Positions 34,749-45,223 of a DNA stretch of 64,000 bases are shown one piece after another. Source of the DNA: Archangium sp. (lineage in GTDB: Bacteria; Myxococcota; Myxococcia; Myxococcales; Myxococcaceae). Made by a program: the position numbers and the translations under genes. How positions within the stretch are numbered: position 1 is the first letter of the stretch; every line of letters starts with the position of its first letter. Location: NCBI GenBank assembly GCA_030695565.1, contig JAUYRZ010000085.1, positions 62,001 to 126,000 of the forward strand, written 5' to 3'. Under the pieces are notes generated by a model. It was not told the origin of the DNA, searched no databases, and saw only the letters and a program-made list of their open reading frames with translations.

Positions 34749-34792
34749 GAGGAGGACCTTACCACGGCACGGCAACCCTACGGTTTAAGAAC

Positions 34793-34831
34793 GAAAAACC
34801 CGCGGCCGGTCCAGATGACCGAGCCGCGGGT
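34793..34831 (-). terminator. Rho-independent terminator after cpaC
   Basis: On the minus strand ACCCGCGGC-TCGGT...ACCG-GCCGCGGGT forms a 13-bp stem (arms 34798-34810 and 34818-34831) and is followed by TTTTTCGTTCTT. It would end the RHH-FHA/prepilin peptidase/cpaC transcript before cpaF, which then needs its own promoter or readthrough. Confidence 0.8.
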
Positions 34832-34882
34832 GGTGGTTGCTGGGCCTACCCGGGAGCGAAGCCGGTCGACCCAGAAAAACAG

Positions 34883-36343
34883 TCAGTCAAAAATGCCGAA
34901 GGTCACTTCACCGCGGGCCTGCTTATAGCGGCTCTTCACGTCGTCGATGATCGTGCGGATCTTGTCGGAGTCGGGGTTCACGATGCGCGGCGTGACGAAG
35001 ATGACCAACTCACGCTTGTTCGAGTCGAACGCGCGGTTCTTGAAGAGCTCGCCGATGATCGGAATGTGACCCAGGCCGGGAAGCTTGGAGACCTGCTTCT
35101 GCTCGTCGTGCGCGAACACGCCTGACAGCACGATGGTCTCGCCGTGACGCACGGTGACGTTGGTCTTCACCTTGCGGGTGCGGAAGCCGGGCACCGTGGC
35201 GCCACCACCGACGGCGACGGCGACCGAGACGTCGACTTCCGAGACCTCAGCCTCGATCTCCGTCTGGATGTTGCCATTGCGGTCAGCCGTGGGGCGCAGC
35301 TTGAGGATCACGCCGTAGGGCTTGAACTCGACGGTGAACTGGTTGTTGGTGATGAGGGGAATCGGAATTTCGCCGCCGGCCAGGAACTCGGCCTTCTCAC
35401 CACTGGCGCACACCAGCTTGGGCTGGGCGAGCAGGCGGCCGTAGCCGTCGTTCATCTGGAAGCCGACGTTGAACTGCGAGCCGCCGATGGCACGGGCCAG
35501 CAGGGCGCCTTCCCCGAAGTTGCCGGGGAAGAGATCCTTCGTGATGTTGACGGCGGCCTGGGCGGTGCCGGTGATGTCGGTCGGGTAGCGGATGCCGTAC
35601 CGATCGGTCGAGTTGCGGCGGATTTCGACGAACTGCACCTCGCTCAGAATCATGCGCTTGATGCCGACCACCAGCAGGTTCTCGACCTTCTCGCCGATGG
35701 CCTTGGTGATGAGCTCGGCCTTCTGGAGATCTTGCTGCGACTCCACCGAGCCCTCGAGGAAGATGGTGGAGCCGACCACGTTGGCCGCCACGTTCTTGAG
35801 GCCGGCCTTCTGAAAAGCAGCGTTGAGGTTCTGTGCAACGAGCTTCTTCGCGTTGGGAGCGATCTTCACGAAGCTCTTCACGTTGCCGTAGAGCCCCACG
35901 ACCTGGTCGATGCGATCGGCGTCGCCCTGGGTGTACGCCTGGCCGTCGAGATAGATGCGGTCGCCGACCATGCGCACGTTGACGCCTTCGATCTCACCCA
36001 GGAGCTTCTTGATCTCCGAGATGATCTCGTTGGGGTCCTGCTTGCGCACGGACACGAGGTAGCTCACCCGCTGACCTGAGGTCTTCCAGACGAGCAGCGT
36101 CGTCTTGCCTTCGGTCGAGCCGATGATCAGCAGCTGGTTGTTGCCGATCGTCTTGACGTCGGCGACGTTGGGATCGCCGATGGCCACGCGCTGAAGACCC
36201 GGCACGTTGAGCACCTTCTGGGTGCCGACGCCGAGGGCGAGGTTGCCACCATCCTGCGACGAGGCAGGCAAGGCGACGAGCATCACCGCGAGAACTGCAA
36301 CACTGCGAACCAGACCCGAGCGCATCGGCACCACTTCGCGCAT
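34883..36343 (-). CDS. cpaC: CpaC/RcpA-type secretin
   Basis: A 486-residue outer-membrane secretin of the Tad/type II family. The signal peptide is near residues 1-30 (SVAVLAVMLVALPASSQDG). BON/N-domains follow, with pilus-assembly secretin N motifs (LNVPGLQRVAIGDPNVADV near 45, VNVRMVGDRIYLDG near 120). The secretin core spans ~290-465 and includes VPGFRTRKVKTNVTVRHGET, LSGVF and LPGLGHIPIIGELFK, the standard C-terminal secretin motif. GAGGGGAG lies 8 bases upstream of ATG 36343. It follows the prepilin peptidase gene by 35 bases. Confidence 0.93.
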   Translation of the reverse strand: MREVVPMRSGLVRSVAVLAVMLVALPASSQDGGNLALGVGTQKVLNVPGLQRVAIGDPNVADVKTIGNNQLLIIGSTEGKTTLLVWKTSGQRVSYLVSVRKQDPNEIISEIKKLLGEIEGVNVRMVGDRIYLDGQAYTQGDADRIDQVVGLYGNVKSFVKIAPNAKKLVAQNLNAAFQKAGLKNVAANVVGSTIFLEGSVESQQDLQKAELITKAIGEKVENLLVVGIKRMILSEVQFVEIRRNSTDRYGIRYPTDITGTAQAAVNITKDLFPGNFGEGALLARAIGGSQFNVGFQMNDGYGRLLAQPKLVCASGEKAEFLAGGEIPIPLITNNQFTVEFKPYGVILKLRPTADRNGNIQTEIEAEVSEVDVSVAVAVGGGATVPGFRTRKVKTNVTVRHGETIVLSGVFAHDEQKQVSKLPGLGHIPIIGELFKNRAFDSNKRELVIFVTPRIVNPDSDKIRTIIDDVKSRYKQARGEVTFGIFD

Positions 36344-36378
36344 CGTCGAACTCCCCTCAAAAAGTGAAGCCAGTTATG

Positions 36379-36885
36379 TCAGTCCCACCACATCGCCCAG
36401 ACGCTACCCAGAGCGATCGCCACTCCGTACGGAATGTGCCTCTTAGTCGGGTTTGCGCCTTGGCCATCGACCTTTCGCGCCAACACGCCGCGAACGGTAT
36501 CAGACAGTGCCCCCGCCCAGATCAAAGAGACGAGGGCCTGAAAGGCCCCGACCACGCTCACGAACACCATGGCGGCCAACGTCAGAGGCATGCCCAGGGC
36601 TGCGCCCATCACGCCGGCGAGCTTCACGTCGCCCCAGCCCATGCCCTTTTTTGAGAGCGCAAAAGCGCCGAACCAGACGACCGCAGCGCCCAGCCCCGCG
36701 AGCCCCGAGAGCAGACCCGAGGTCGCCTCGCCCACGCCCTCGAGCCAGAAACGCGCGGCGAGGCACAGCAGCATCGCAGGGTACGTCAGCAGGTCTGGAA
36801 TGCGTCTGCTCCTCACGTCGGTGACCACCGCGATGACGGCGGTCACGACCAGCAAGGAGAAGAGGATCTGCTTGAGCGTCGGCAC
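36379..36885 (-). CDS. cpaA: Prepilin peptidase (CpaA/TadV type)
   Basis: A 168-residue, six-segment membrane aspartic protease that processes Flp-type prepilins. It has both catalytic aspartates: one in TDVRSRRIPDLLT after the first membrane segment, and one in GMGWGDVKL (GxGD type). It has no N-terminal methyltransferase domain, as in CpaA/TadV. No flp prepilin gene is seen in the window. It lies 5 bases after the RHH-FHA gene. Confidence 0.9.
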   Translation of the reverse strand: MPTLKQILFSLLVVTAVIAVVTDVRSRRIPDLLTYPAMLLCLAARFWLEGVGEATSGLLSGLAGLGAAVVWFGAFALSKKGMGWGDVKLAGVMGAALGMPLTLAAMVFVSVVGAFQALVSLIWAGALSDTVRGVLARKVDGQGANPTKRHIPYGVAIALGSVWAMWWD

Positions 36886-36890
36886 AGAGC

Positions 36891-37682
36891 TCAGCGGTAG
36901 ACGAACTTCACCTTCTCGGAGCAGATGAAGTACTCGTCGCCGTCTTCGATCTTGCGGCGCTTGATGCGCTGCTTGTTGAACCAGGTGCCGTTCGACGAGC
37001 CGAGATCTTCTAAAAAGAACTCGCCTGCATCCCGAACGATCACAGCGTGTTCACGCGAGACCTTGCCGGAGTTGATCACGAAGTCGCAGTGTTTGCCGCG
37101 CCCGATGACGAAGCGCTCCTTGGCGATGCGATCGAGCTCTCCGCCTTCGAGCATCATGTAGAGGGCCGGGGCGCCGCCTGCTTCGCCGCCCATGTCGACG
37201 TCGACTTCACCGTCGCCGCCGTCGTCGCTCTGATCCATCGACTGATCGGGCGCGGGCTGGTTGTTCTGGTTCTTCGACTTGATCAGGCGCTCGAGCTCGG
37301 CGGCCGTCTCCAGCACGCGCTCCTGCACCTCGCGGCGCACCGGATCGTCATCCATCGCACCGCCACCCGAAGGCGGCGGAGGCTGCTGCACGGGCTTGAG
37401 CATCGGCGGCGCACCGCCACCGGCTGCTGGACGTGGAGGCGGCGCCGCACGGGGCGCTGCTGCAGGAGCAGGCGCGGGCTTGACCGCGGCCCCTGCTCCA
37501 CCGGGAACACTCGCCCCACCTGCGGAGTCGAGGAACCCATTGAGACGGGCGAACATGAACATCGCCTGATTGATGAGCGCATCCCGATCAGACCCCATCT
37601 GAGACGCCATCTCTTCGAAGGCGCCCCAAATGTGATCGGCGATCTGCACTTTGCGCGCGGGCCGGCTGCTCGGATCCATCAT
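36891..37682 (-). CDS. RHH-like/FHA protein
   Basis: A 263-residue protein. The first ~55 residues (KVQIADHIWGAFEEMASQMG, then SDRDALINQAMFMFARL) read like a ribbon-helix-helix/CopG-type domain. A Pro/Ala/Gly-rich linker (~60-115) and an acidic Asp/Gly stretch (~150-175) follow. The C-terminal ~85 residues are a complete FHA domain (FVIGRGKHCDFVI, VSREHAVIV, GSSNGTWFNKQRI). This could be a DNA-binding regulator read out by phosphothreonine (inference). It is the first gene of the cpaA-cpaC operon. A small inverted repeat GGGTAA-CGGT-TTACCC lies just upstream of its start (37686-37701). Confidence 0.75.
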   Translation of the reverse strand: MMDPSSRPARKVQIADHIWGAFEEMASQMGSDRDALINQAMFMFARLNGFLDSAGGASVPGGAGAAVKPAPAPAAAPRAAPPPRPAAGGGAPPMLKPVQQPPPPSGGGAMDDDPVRREVQERVLETAAELERLIKSKNQNNQPAPDQSMDQSDDGGDGEVDVDMGGEAGGAPALYMMLEGGELDRIAKERFVIGRGKHCDFVINSGKVSREHAVIVRDAGEFFLEDLGSSNGTWFNKQRIKRRKIEDGDEYFICSEKVKFVYR

Positions 37683-37752
37683 GGGGGTAACGGTTTACCC
37701 TTCGTGCCAACGGGAGGCGTGAAAGATACCAGCCATTTCGGAGAGCACCAAA

Positions 37753-39993
37753 CTACCGCCAACAAAAGGCACCCTGCGTGGTGCTCAAGGCCCCGAGCCG
37801 CGGGCCCGAAATGGCCCCCACCGCCTCGAGCGGGATCTCCACGATGCCGTTGCCCGAAGGCACCGCAGCCATCACCGTCCACCGCAGACTGATCGCCCCA
37901 CCACTGACCCGGGTGGGCACCTGGTCCATCACCATGTTGCCGAGCACCACCTGCCCCGGGAGCTGCGCGTAGCAGCCGATGGTCAGGGTATCGATGGAGG
38001 ACTGGTACGGGGCGATGAAGCCGTTCACCTGGAAGGTGGTCGACGCGCCCTCATTCCGCGGCACGGATTGGGGAATGTTCACGGTCAGGGCCGTGCGCGA
38101 CGAGGTGACGTCAGCCGGCAAGAGCACATAGGGGCGGTTGTACGTGAGCGTCTCACCGGGCGCCCATCGGCCCAGATAGCCTTCGAGGTCAGCCACCACC
38201 ACCAGGGGCTTGGCGCCATCGGCCCGCACGGAGAAGCGAACGCGCGAAGCGCACGTGGCGGGGGCTTCGGCCGCTTCGATGAAGCCCGCACCGATCGCAG
38301 CGATCGTGCTGCGGCCACACTCGAGGTACCCGAGGGTGTCGGTGCCGGTCTCGAACCGAACGATGTCCCCCACCGCGGCGCGCGCTTCGAGCCCGCCGGT
38401 GTTGAGCCGCACGCCGTCAGCGGCCGTGGTCGGCAGCGACACGAGACCGGGGATCTGGCCCTTGAACACGAAGGCGATCGCCTGGGTCTCGAGGTAGCCG
38501 TCGGAGATGTCGAAGGTCCACTGCTCCGTGCCACCATCAGCGTTCTCCAGAGGCGCATCGGAGACCCGGTAGGTCGCCCCGCCGACATCACGGAAGTTGA
38601 CCGCCAGGGCGGTGCTCGAGCCGATGGCCCCGCCGTCTTCACCGATCAGCGATTCGCCGCCGTCAGGCAACTGCCCGGGGATGCGCGCGGAGGCCGCCGA
38701 CATGAGCGAGCGGCGCGGGTCGTAGTCGATCACCGAACCGGCGAAGCCGCTGAAGAAGGTGATCAGCCCGGTGGAAGACGAGAACGCGCCCAGCTCGTTG
38801 TATTGCTGGCGGAAGGAGAGATCGAGCCCACCGTCGTTGGGGTTGGTACCGGCCTGCATGATGGCGCCACCGCTGGCCACCGTGAGCCCGGTGATCAACC
38901 CGTCGCCTGCCCGAAGGGGACGCCAGGGCAGACCGAGCGCGTCGAGGGAGGCGGGGAAGCTCGCCCGATACGGGGGCGTGGTGGAGCGGGTCGCGGTGAC
39001 GATGTCGACGGCCACGATGCCGCCGCAGGCCGGGCTGCCGCAGGCCTGCTCCTCGAGCACGCCGTACACCCGGCTGCCGTCGCCAGAGACGACCAACTTA
39101 CGAACCGGGCCGCTGAACGAGAGCGTGGCCGACGCGCCCGAGTCGGGATCCAGCAGGTAGCTCTGGCCCCCCAGCCCGCTGCTGTCACGGGTGGCGACCG
39201 CGAGACAAACCGAGGTGGCACAGAACGGTGCGCCATCGAGCGACCGGCCGATACGGGGGGCGACCACCACCATCGCGGCGACGGGCGTGGGGCCGACCAA
39301 CAGTTCACGCTCCCAGGGGAGCGATTGCATCAGGTTGAGAGCGTCTGGGTTGGTGGGGAGCGACGCGGAGAAGATCGAGGCGTTCGCTCCATCCCACGTG
39401 GCCGTGAAGAGCCGCGTCGTCGTGGGCAGCCTGGTCTCGAGCGGCGCGTCGGCCGGGTCGAGCACCATGAAGGCGCCGATGGCGGTGACCGGGGCCGGCG
39501 CGGCCATGGGCCGGGTGACCTGGCTGCCTGCCACCGCGCCGCCGACCTGCCGCTTCTGCGCGACGCTGACCACGCTCACTTCGGCGCCACCGGGGCGCGC
39601 CGCATAGACGTAGCCGCCGGTCACGCGCAGGCCCTGCTTGTTCCTGCCCTCGTCGGCGGCAAGCATGCTGGGCCGATCGAGCACGGGAATGGAGAGCGTC
39701 TCGAGTGGATTGGCGGCCTCGACGAAGGAGCGGCCACCCGCCGTCGTCTGGAAGTTCTCGAGGATGTGCAGCTGATGCAGGTCCGTCGAGGTGACGAACA
39801 GGAACCGTGAAGGAACGCCGTTGCTGCCGACGGTGACGCCGCCATCCTGAACCGTCTCGGCCAGAAACCCATTCGCAGGATCACCGACGAGCACCAGGTC
39901 GTGCGTCCCCGCCAGGTTGGCGTTGTGCACGCCTGAGGGCGAGGTGCACGCCAGGAGCGCCGCGAGACCGATCACACAAAAACGAAGCTTCAC
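37753..39993 (-). CDS. Beta-propeller-like lipoprotein
   Basis: A 746-residue lipoprotein (lipobox LLAC near residue 16). The body contains repeated strand patterns such as RFLFVTSTDLHQLHILENF, GYVYAARPGGAEVSVVSV and DGSRVYGVLEEQACG, as in YVTN/NHL-type propellers. The last third looks like a separate beta-sandwich region. No enzyme motif is seen. GTG 39993 overlaps the stop of the preceding lipoprotein by 4 bases, so they are coupled. It is the last gene of a run that begins with a PEGA kinase and includes glyQS. Function unknown. Confidence 0.7.
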   Translation of the reverse strand: MKLRFCVIGLAALLACTSPSGVHNANLAGTHDLVLVGDPANGFLAETVQDGGVTVGSNGVPSRFLFVTSTDLHQLHILENFQTTAGGRSFVEAANPLETLSIPVLDRPSMLAADEGRNKQGLRVTGGYVYAARPGGAEVSVVSVAQKRQVGGAVAGSQVTRPMAAPAPVTAIGAFMVLDPADAPLETRLPTTTRLFTATWDGANASIFSASLPTNPDALNLMQSLPWERELLVGPTPVAAMVVVAPRIGRSLDGAPFCATSVCLAVATRDSSGLGGQSYLLDPDSGASATLSFSGPVRKLVVSGDGSRVYGVLEEQACGSPACGGIVAVDIVTATRSTTPPYRASFPASLDALGLPWRPLRAGDGLITGLTVASGGAIMQAGTNPNDGGLDLSFRQQYNELGAFSSSTGLITFFSGFAGSVIDYDPRRSLMSAASARIPGQLPDGGESLIGEDGGAIGSSTALAVNFRDVGGATYRVSDAPLENADGGTEQWTFDISDGYLETQAIAFVFKGQIPGLVSLPTTAADGVRLNTGGLEARAAVGDIVRFETGTDTLGYLECGRSTIAAIGAGFIEAAEAPATCASRVRFSVRADGAKPLVVVADLEGYLGRWAPGETLTYNRPYVLLPADVTSSRTALTVNIPQSVPRNEGASTTFQVNGFIAPYQSSIDTLTIGCYAQLPGQVVLGNMVMDQVPTRVSGGAISLRWTVMAAVPSGNGIVEIPLEAVGAISGPRLGALSTTQGAFCWR

Positions 39994-41435
39994 TGCGAGC
40001 CTTCCTTGCTGGCACGGCAACCGGGCGAACTCTCCCCCTGCGTCAGACACACCTCGGTCTCACCGAGGGTCGCCACGATGCGCGCCGCCTGCGGGCGATC
40101 GAGCGAGGGCACGTCGATCACCGCGATGCGGCCATCACCGTAGGTGCTCACGAAGATGCGCGCGGCATTGCCTCGCACGTCGACGGCCAGTGAATAGGGT
40201 TGAGCGCCCACGCCGGGGAGCTGCGCGACCAGGTCACCGACCTCGTCGTCGTAGAGCACCACGGTGCCCGAGGCGGTGCAGGTCACCGCGACCAGATCAC
40301 CCCGCCCTGCCCGCGGAATCACCTTGGCGTCGTTGGGCGCATCACACAGCGGAACGCCGCGCACGAAGTTGAGCGTGGGCACGCTGTTCTGGTTCGTGAT
40401 GGTCGCCACCAACAGGGTGTCAGGCACCCGGCCGACGATGAACAGCCGCTGGCCATCCGACGAGACCGTGATCGAACGCGAATCAGACACGCGGAAGAGC
40501 GACTCGAGGGCGGTGGAGAGCACCACTCCTTCGCGATTGACCAGGCGCAGCAGGTTCGGCGCCGGGTTCAAGATGCGGCCGGTCACGTAGACCCACGAGC
40601 CCGCCACGGCGACCGAGTTCGAACCGCCAGGGCCAATCGGAATCAGGTTCTCCGTCTTGAACGTGAAGTCGTCGGAGTCGAGCCGCGCGACGTGGCCGAT
40701 GAGCGCGCGCCCGTTGAGCAGGGCCGAGGCATCGGATCGCGGGGCGTAGCTCACCCACACATCCGCGAAGGGGAGCCGGTTCGCGTCGAGGCACCGGCCC
40801 GCCTCGCAGGTGCGGCCGCAGCTGTCGCCGGTCGCGCAACACTCGGCAGTGGTGGCACAGGTGCGGTTCGCCGCTGCGACTCCGAACGGGGTGAGCGGCC
40901 ACTGCACGCCGGCATCGATGCCGTCGAACACCTTGGGCGTCATGCTGGTGCCCTTGCCGGAACAGTCCTGGCCCGTGGCGTCGACACAGGAGAGCACCGG
41001 CGTGGTTCCTTCGATGCGCGCGGCCAGCTGGTAGGCGTTCATGCCCTCCGAGCGGGTGGGCACGTAGAGGCGGTACTCGGTCGCCGAGATCGGCTGCACC
41101 GCGAGCTCGCTGGCGAAGCTGGCGATCTGCACCGACTGCGTTTCGGTCATCTTGAGGTCGGTCAGGCGAAGGATCGAGGGGGCGCCTGCGTCGACGCTCA
41201 GCTCAGGCAGCCCGAGCAAATCGAGCTGCAGCGCCACCACGGAACCCGTGGCGTAGCGTTTGTTGCTGTTCGCGTTGGCCACGAACAGCACGCCTTCCGT
41301 CGACCCGGCCACGTCGACGTGTGCGATGCCCACGGGGAAGTAGAGCCGATCGATCGGAGGCGCATTGGCCCCGCTCGTCTCGGGACAACCTGCCAACAGC
41401 AGCAATACGGGGATGAGTTTGAGCTGAAGCTTCAC
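39990..41435 (-). CDS. Beta-propeller-like lipoprotein with Cys cluster
   Basis: A 481-residue lipoprotein ([19 protein letters not shown], Cys near residue 17). Repeats of the form VGIAHVDVAGSTEGVLFVAN, SNSVAVAGSWVYVTGRI, SRSITVSSDGQRLFIVGR and PYSLAVDVRGNAARIFVS suggest a seven-bladed propeller. A Cys-rich loop (CATTAECCATGDSCGRTCEA) is inserted near residue 195. The start is GTG and overlaps the glyS stop (GTGA); it is unusual for a lipoprotein to be coupled to a tRNA synthetase. Function unknown. Confidence 0.72.
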   Translation of the reverse strand: MKLQLKLIPVLLLLAGCPETSGANAPPIDRLYFPVGIAHVDVAGSTEGVLFVANANSNKRYATGSVVALQLDLLGLPELSVDAGAPSILRLTDLKMTETQSVQIASFASELAVQPISATEYRLYVPTRSEGMNAYQLAARIEGTTPVLSCVDATGQDCSGKGTSMTPKVFDGIDAGVQWPLTPFGVAAANRTCATTAECCATGDSCGRTCEAGRCLDANRLPFADVWVSYAPRSDASALLNGRALIGHVARLDSDDFTFKTENLIPIGPGGSNSVAVAGSWVYVTGRILNPAPNLLRLVNREGVVLSTALESLFRVSDSRSITVSSDGQRLFIVGRVPDTLLVATITNQNSVPTLNFVRGVPLCDAPNDAKVIPRAGRGDLVAVTCTASGTVVLYDDEVGDLVAQLPGVGAQPYSLAVDVRGNAARIFVSTYGDGRIAVIDVPSLDRPQAARIVATLGETEVCLTQGESSPGCRASKEGSQ

Positions 41436-43526
41436 GACTCCGCCTGGATCTTCGAGAAGTCGGCCACGGTTCCGAAGAGCCCGCCGATCTCCATGAGCAA
41501 CCGCACGCGGTTTTCCCGCAGCGCCTTGTCTTCCGCCATCACCATCACCTTGTCGAAGAACGCGTCGACGAAGGGCTTGAGCGGCACCACCTTCGCCATC
41601 GCGCCCGCGTAGTCGTCGGCCTGCACCGCGGCCGTGAACGCCGCGCTCACCTTCGAGACCTCGGCATGCAGCGCCTTCTCGGGCTCATCGGTGAGCTTCT
41701 TCGGATCGACCGCGTCACGGGTGATGTCCTTCGCCTGCTTCTCCACGATGTTCGCCACGCGCTTGAAGGTCGCGGCCAGTGAGGCGAAGTCGGGGCGGCT
41801 CACGTAGGCCGAGATGGCCTCGAGTCGCAGCTGCGCGCAGGCCAGATCGTCGAAGCCAGCAGACAGCACGGCCTCCACCACGTCGGCGCGGTGGTTCTCT
41901 TTCCAGGTCGACTCGAGCCGGCCGCGGAAGAACTCCACCAGCTGATCCTTCACGGTCGGATCGGTCGGCTTGCGCTTGGCGTCGACCAGCTTGGCCCCGA
42001 GCAAGGAAACCGACTCGTCGATCGCCGCGGAGAGCGAGAAGCGATAGCCCCGCGCGATCACGATGCGAATGAAGGTGATCGCCGCACGCCGCAGCGCGAA
42101 GTCGTCTTTCGCCCCAGTGGGCTTCTTGCCGATGCCGAAGAGTCCGCAGAGCGAGTCGAGACGATCCGCGAGGCCGATGATTGCGCCCGCGTCTTGCGTG
42201 GGCAGACCGTCACCGGCGCCGCGCGGCAGGTAGTGCTCGAAGATCGCCAGCGCGACTTCCTTCGGCTCCTTGTCGTGGAGCGCGTACTCGCGGCCCATCA
42301 CGCCCTGCAGCTCGGGGAACTCACCGACCATGCCGGTGTTGAGGTCGGCCTTGCAGAGGGTCGCGGCCCGCTCCACGGTGGGAATCAGGGCCGTCTGACC
42401 GACCGCCTTCGCGATGAAGGCGCCCAGCGCCCGAATGCGATCGGTCTTCTCGGACATGCTGCCGAGCTTGTCGATCCACGAGCGGCGCTTGAGCTTCTCC
42501 ATCCGCTCGGGAGCGGACAGCGGCATGCGGCGATCTTCGTCGAAGAAGAAGCGGCCGTCGGTGAGCCGGGCGCGAAGCACGCGCTCATAGCCCTTGATCG
42601 ACAGCTGCTCGTCTTTGACCGGCGTGTTGCTGACCGCGATGAACTTGGGGAGCAACTTGCCATCGGCCGCGGTGAGGCTGAAGTAGCGCTGGTGGCTCTT
42701 CATCTCCTGAATGAGCACCTCAGGCGGCAGATCGAGGTGACGCTCTTCGAAAGTGCCCACCACCGGCGAGGGCAACTCGACCAGGTTCACCACCTGATCG
42801 ATCAACGCCTCGTCGGGCAACACCGTACCGCCGGCCTTCTTCGCGGCAGCGGCGATGCGCTCGATCATCAACGCGCGGCGTTTGGCCACGTCGGGGATGA
42901 CGTTCGACTTCTCGAGCAGCGCTTCGTAGTCGCCCGGCTTCTCGACCGTGATCGGCGCAGGCGAGAGGAAACGGTGGCCGCGCGTGACGCGACCGCTCTT
43001 CACGTCGGAGTAGGTCACCGGCACCACCTCGGTGCCCAGCAACGCCACGATCCACTGCAGCGGACGGCCGAAGCTCTGCTCCACGTCGCCCCAGCGCATC
43101 TGCTTGGCGAAGTTGATCTTCCGGGTGCACAGGTTGAGCACGTCGGAGAGCAGCTCGAAGCTGCGGCGGCCTTTCTCCTCCACCGTGGCCATCAGGTAGT
43201 CGCCCTTGGGCGTGCTGACCTTCTTCAGCTGATCAACGGGCAGCTTCACGCTCTCGGCGAACTTGATCGCGGGCTGCGTGGGTGCACCGGCGGCGTCGAA
43301 GGCGGCCTTCACCGACGGGCCCTTCACTTCCTTCATCACGTCGTCGGTCTTCTCGGCGACGTCAGCGACCAGCAATGCGAGGCGGCGCGGCGTACCGAAG
43401 CGGCGAATGGCGCCGTGCTTGATGTTGAGCGCGATGCACTGCTCGGTGAAGGTCTTCTCGAGATCGTCGAGGGCCGGCACCACGAAACGGGCGGGCAGCT
43501 CTTCGGTTCCGAGTTCAAAGAGGAGC

Positions 43527-43534
<8 letters not shown>
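41432..43534 (-). CDS. glyS: Glycyl-tRNA synthetase beta subunit
   Basis: A 700-residue subunit of the bacterial alpha2beta2 enzyme that charges tRNA-Gly. The N-terminus [20 protein letters not shown] is diagnostic. [17 protein letters not shown] and [10 protein letters not shown] are conserved, and the C-terminal anticodon-binding-like region ends in [20 protein letters not shown], followed by LLMEIGG. It overlaps glyQ by 8 bases upstream and a lipoprotein gene by 4 bases downstream. Confidence 0.97.
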
Positions 43535-44513
<979 letters not shown>

Positions 44514-44584
44514 GACGGCGCGCACCGTACAGGCGGCGCGGTCACCCTTCAATCAGCGATCTTGGGGGATTCCTGGAAGGGAAC

Positions 44585-45223
44585 TCACCGCCGCGACTTC
44601 GGTGGAGCGACCAGCTTCTTGAATCGCGGCTGCTTTCGAAGCGACGCGAAGTCATCGTCGTCCCGCGCAGCGTCGCGGTCGTCCGGGTTGACGGCGATGG
44701 CCGCCTCCAGCGCGTCGAGGGCGGCGTCGCTGGACCCTTCGACCGCGAGGTAGCAGGCGCGGTTGTAGAGGCCGATCGGGTGCCGGGGATCGCGCCCGAG
44801 CACCTCGTCGAGGTCGGCGAGCGCGGCCGTCAGCGCGCCCTCAGAGAAAGAGAGGTTGGCGCGATCGAGCCACGCGTCGAGCTCATCCGGGTAGACGGAC
44901 AGACATCGGTCGAGGACCAGGCGCGCCTGCTTGCGTTCCCCCAGCATGACGAGGCACTTCTCGAACGAGAGGTGAACCGAGGGGTCGAAGAAGCCTTCGT
45001 TCACCACGGTCGTGTACGCCACCTCGAGGCTGGCCCGGGCCTGGGCTGGCCGGTCGAGGTGAAACGCGAGAATCCGCCCACGGATGGAGTGCGCCTGAGG
45101 ATCATCGGGATCGTCCGCGAGCACCTCGTCCACCAGGGCCAGGGCGTGATGAGGGTCCTTCTCCATCTCGAAGTGGGCCCGCCGCACGGCCGGCTTGACC
45201 GCGAAAGATTTCTTCTTCTTCAA
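44585..45223 (-). CDS. TPR-repeat protein
   Basis: A 212-residue cytosolic protein with Lys-rich ends (KKKKSFAVKP, PPKSRR). Four TPR-like units are visible, for example ALALVDEVLADDPDDPQAHS, AWLDRANLSFSEGALTAAL and LYNRACYLAVEGSSDAAL. The start is TTG 45223, which overlaps the preceding kinase stop (TTGA). It probably works with the PEGA kinase (inference from coupling). A similar kinase/TPR pairing occurs at 2375-4186. Confidence 0.72.
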   Translation of the reverse strand: MKKKKSFAVKPAVRRAHFEMEKDPHHALALVDEVLADDPDDPQAHSIRGRILAFHLDRPAQARASLEVAYTTVVNEGFFDPSVHLSFEKCLVMLGERKQARLVLDRCLSVYPDELDAWLDRANLSFSEGALTAALADLDEVLGRDPRHPIGLYNRACYLAVEGSSDAALDALEAAIAVNPDDRDAARDDDDFASLRKQPRFKKLVAPPKSRR

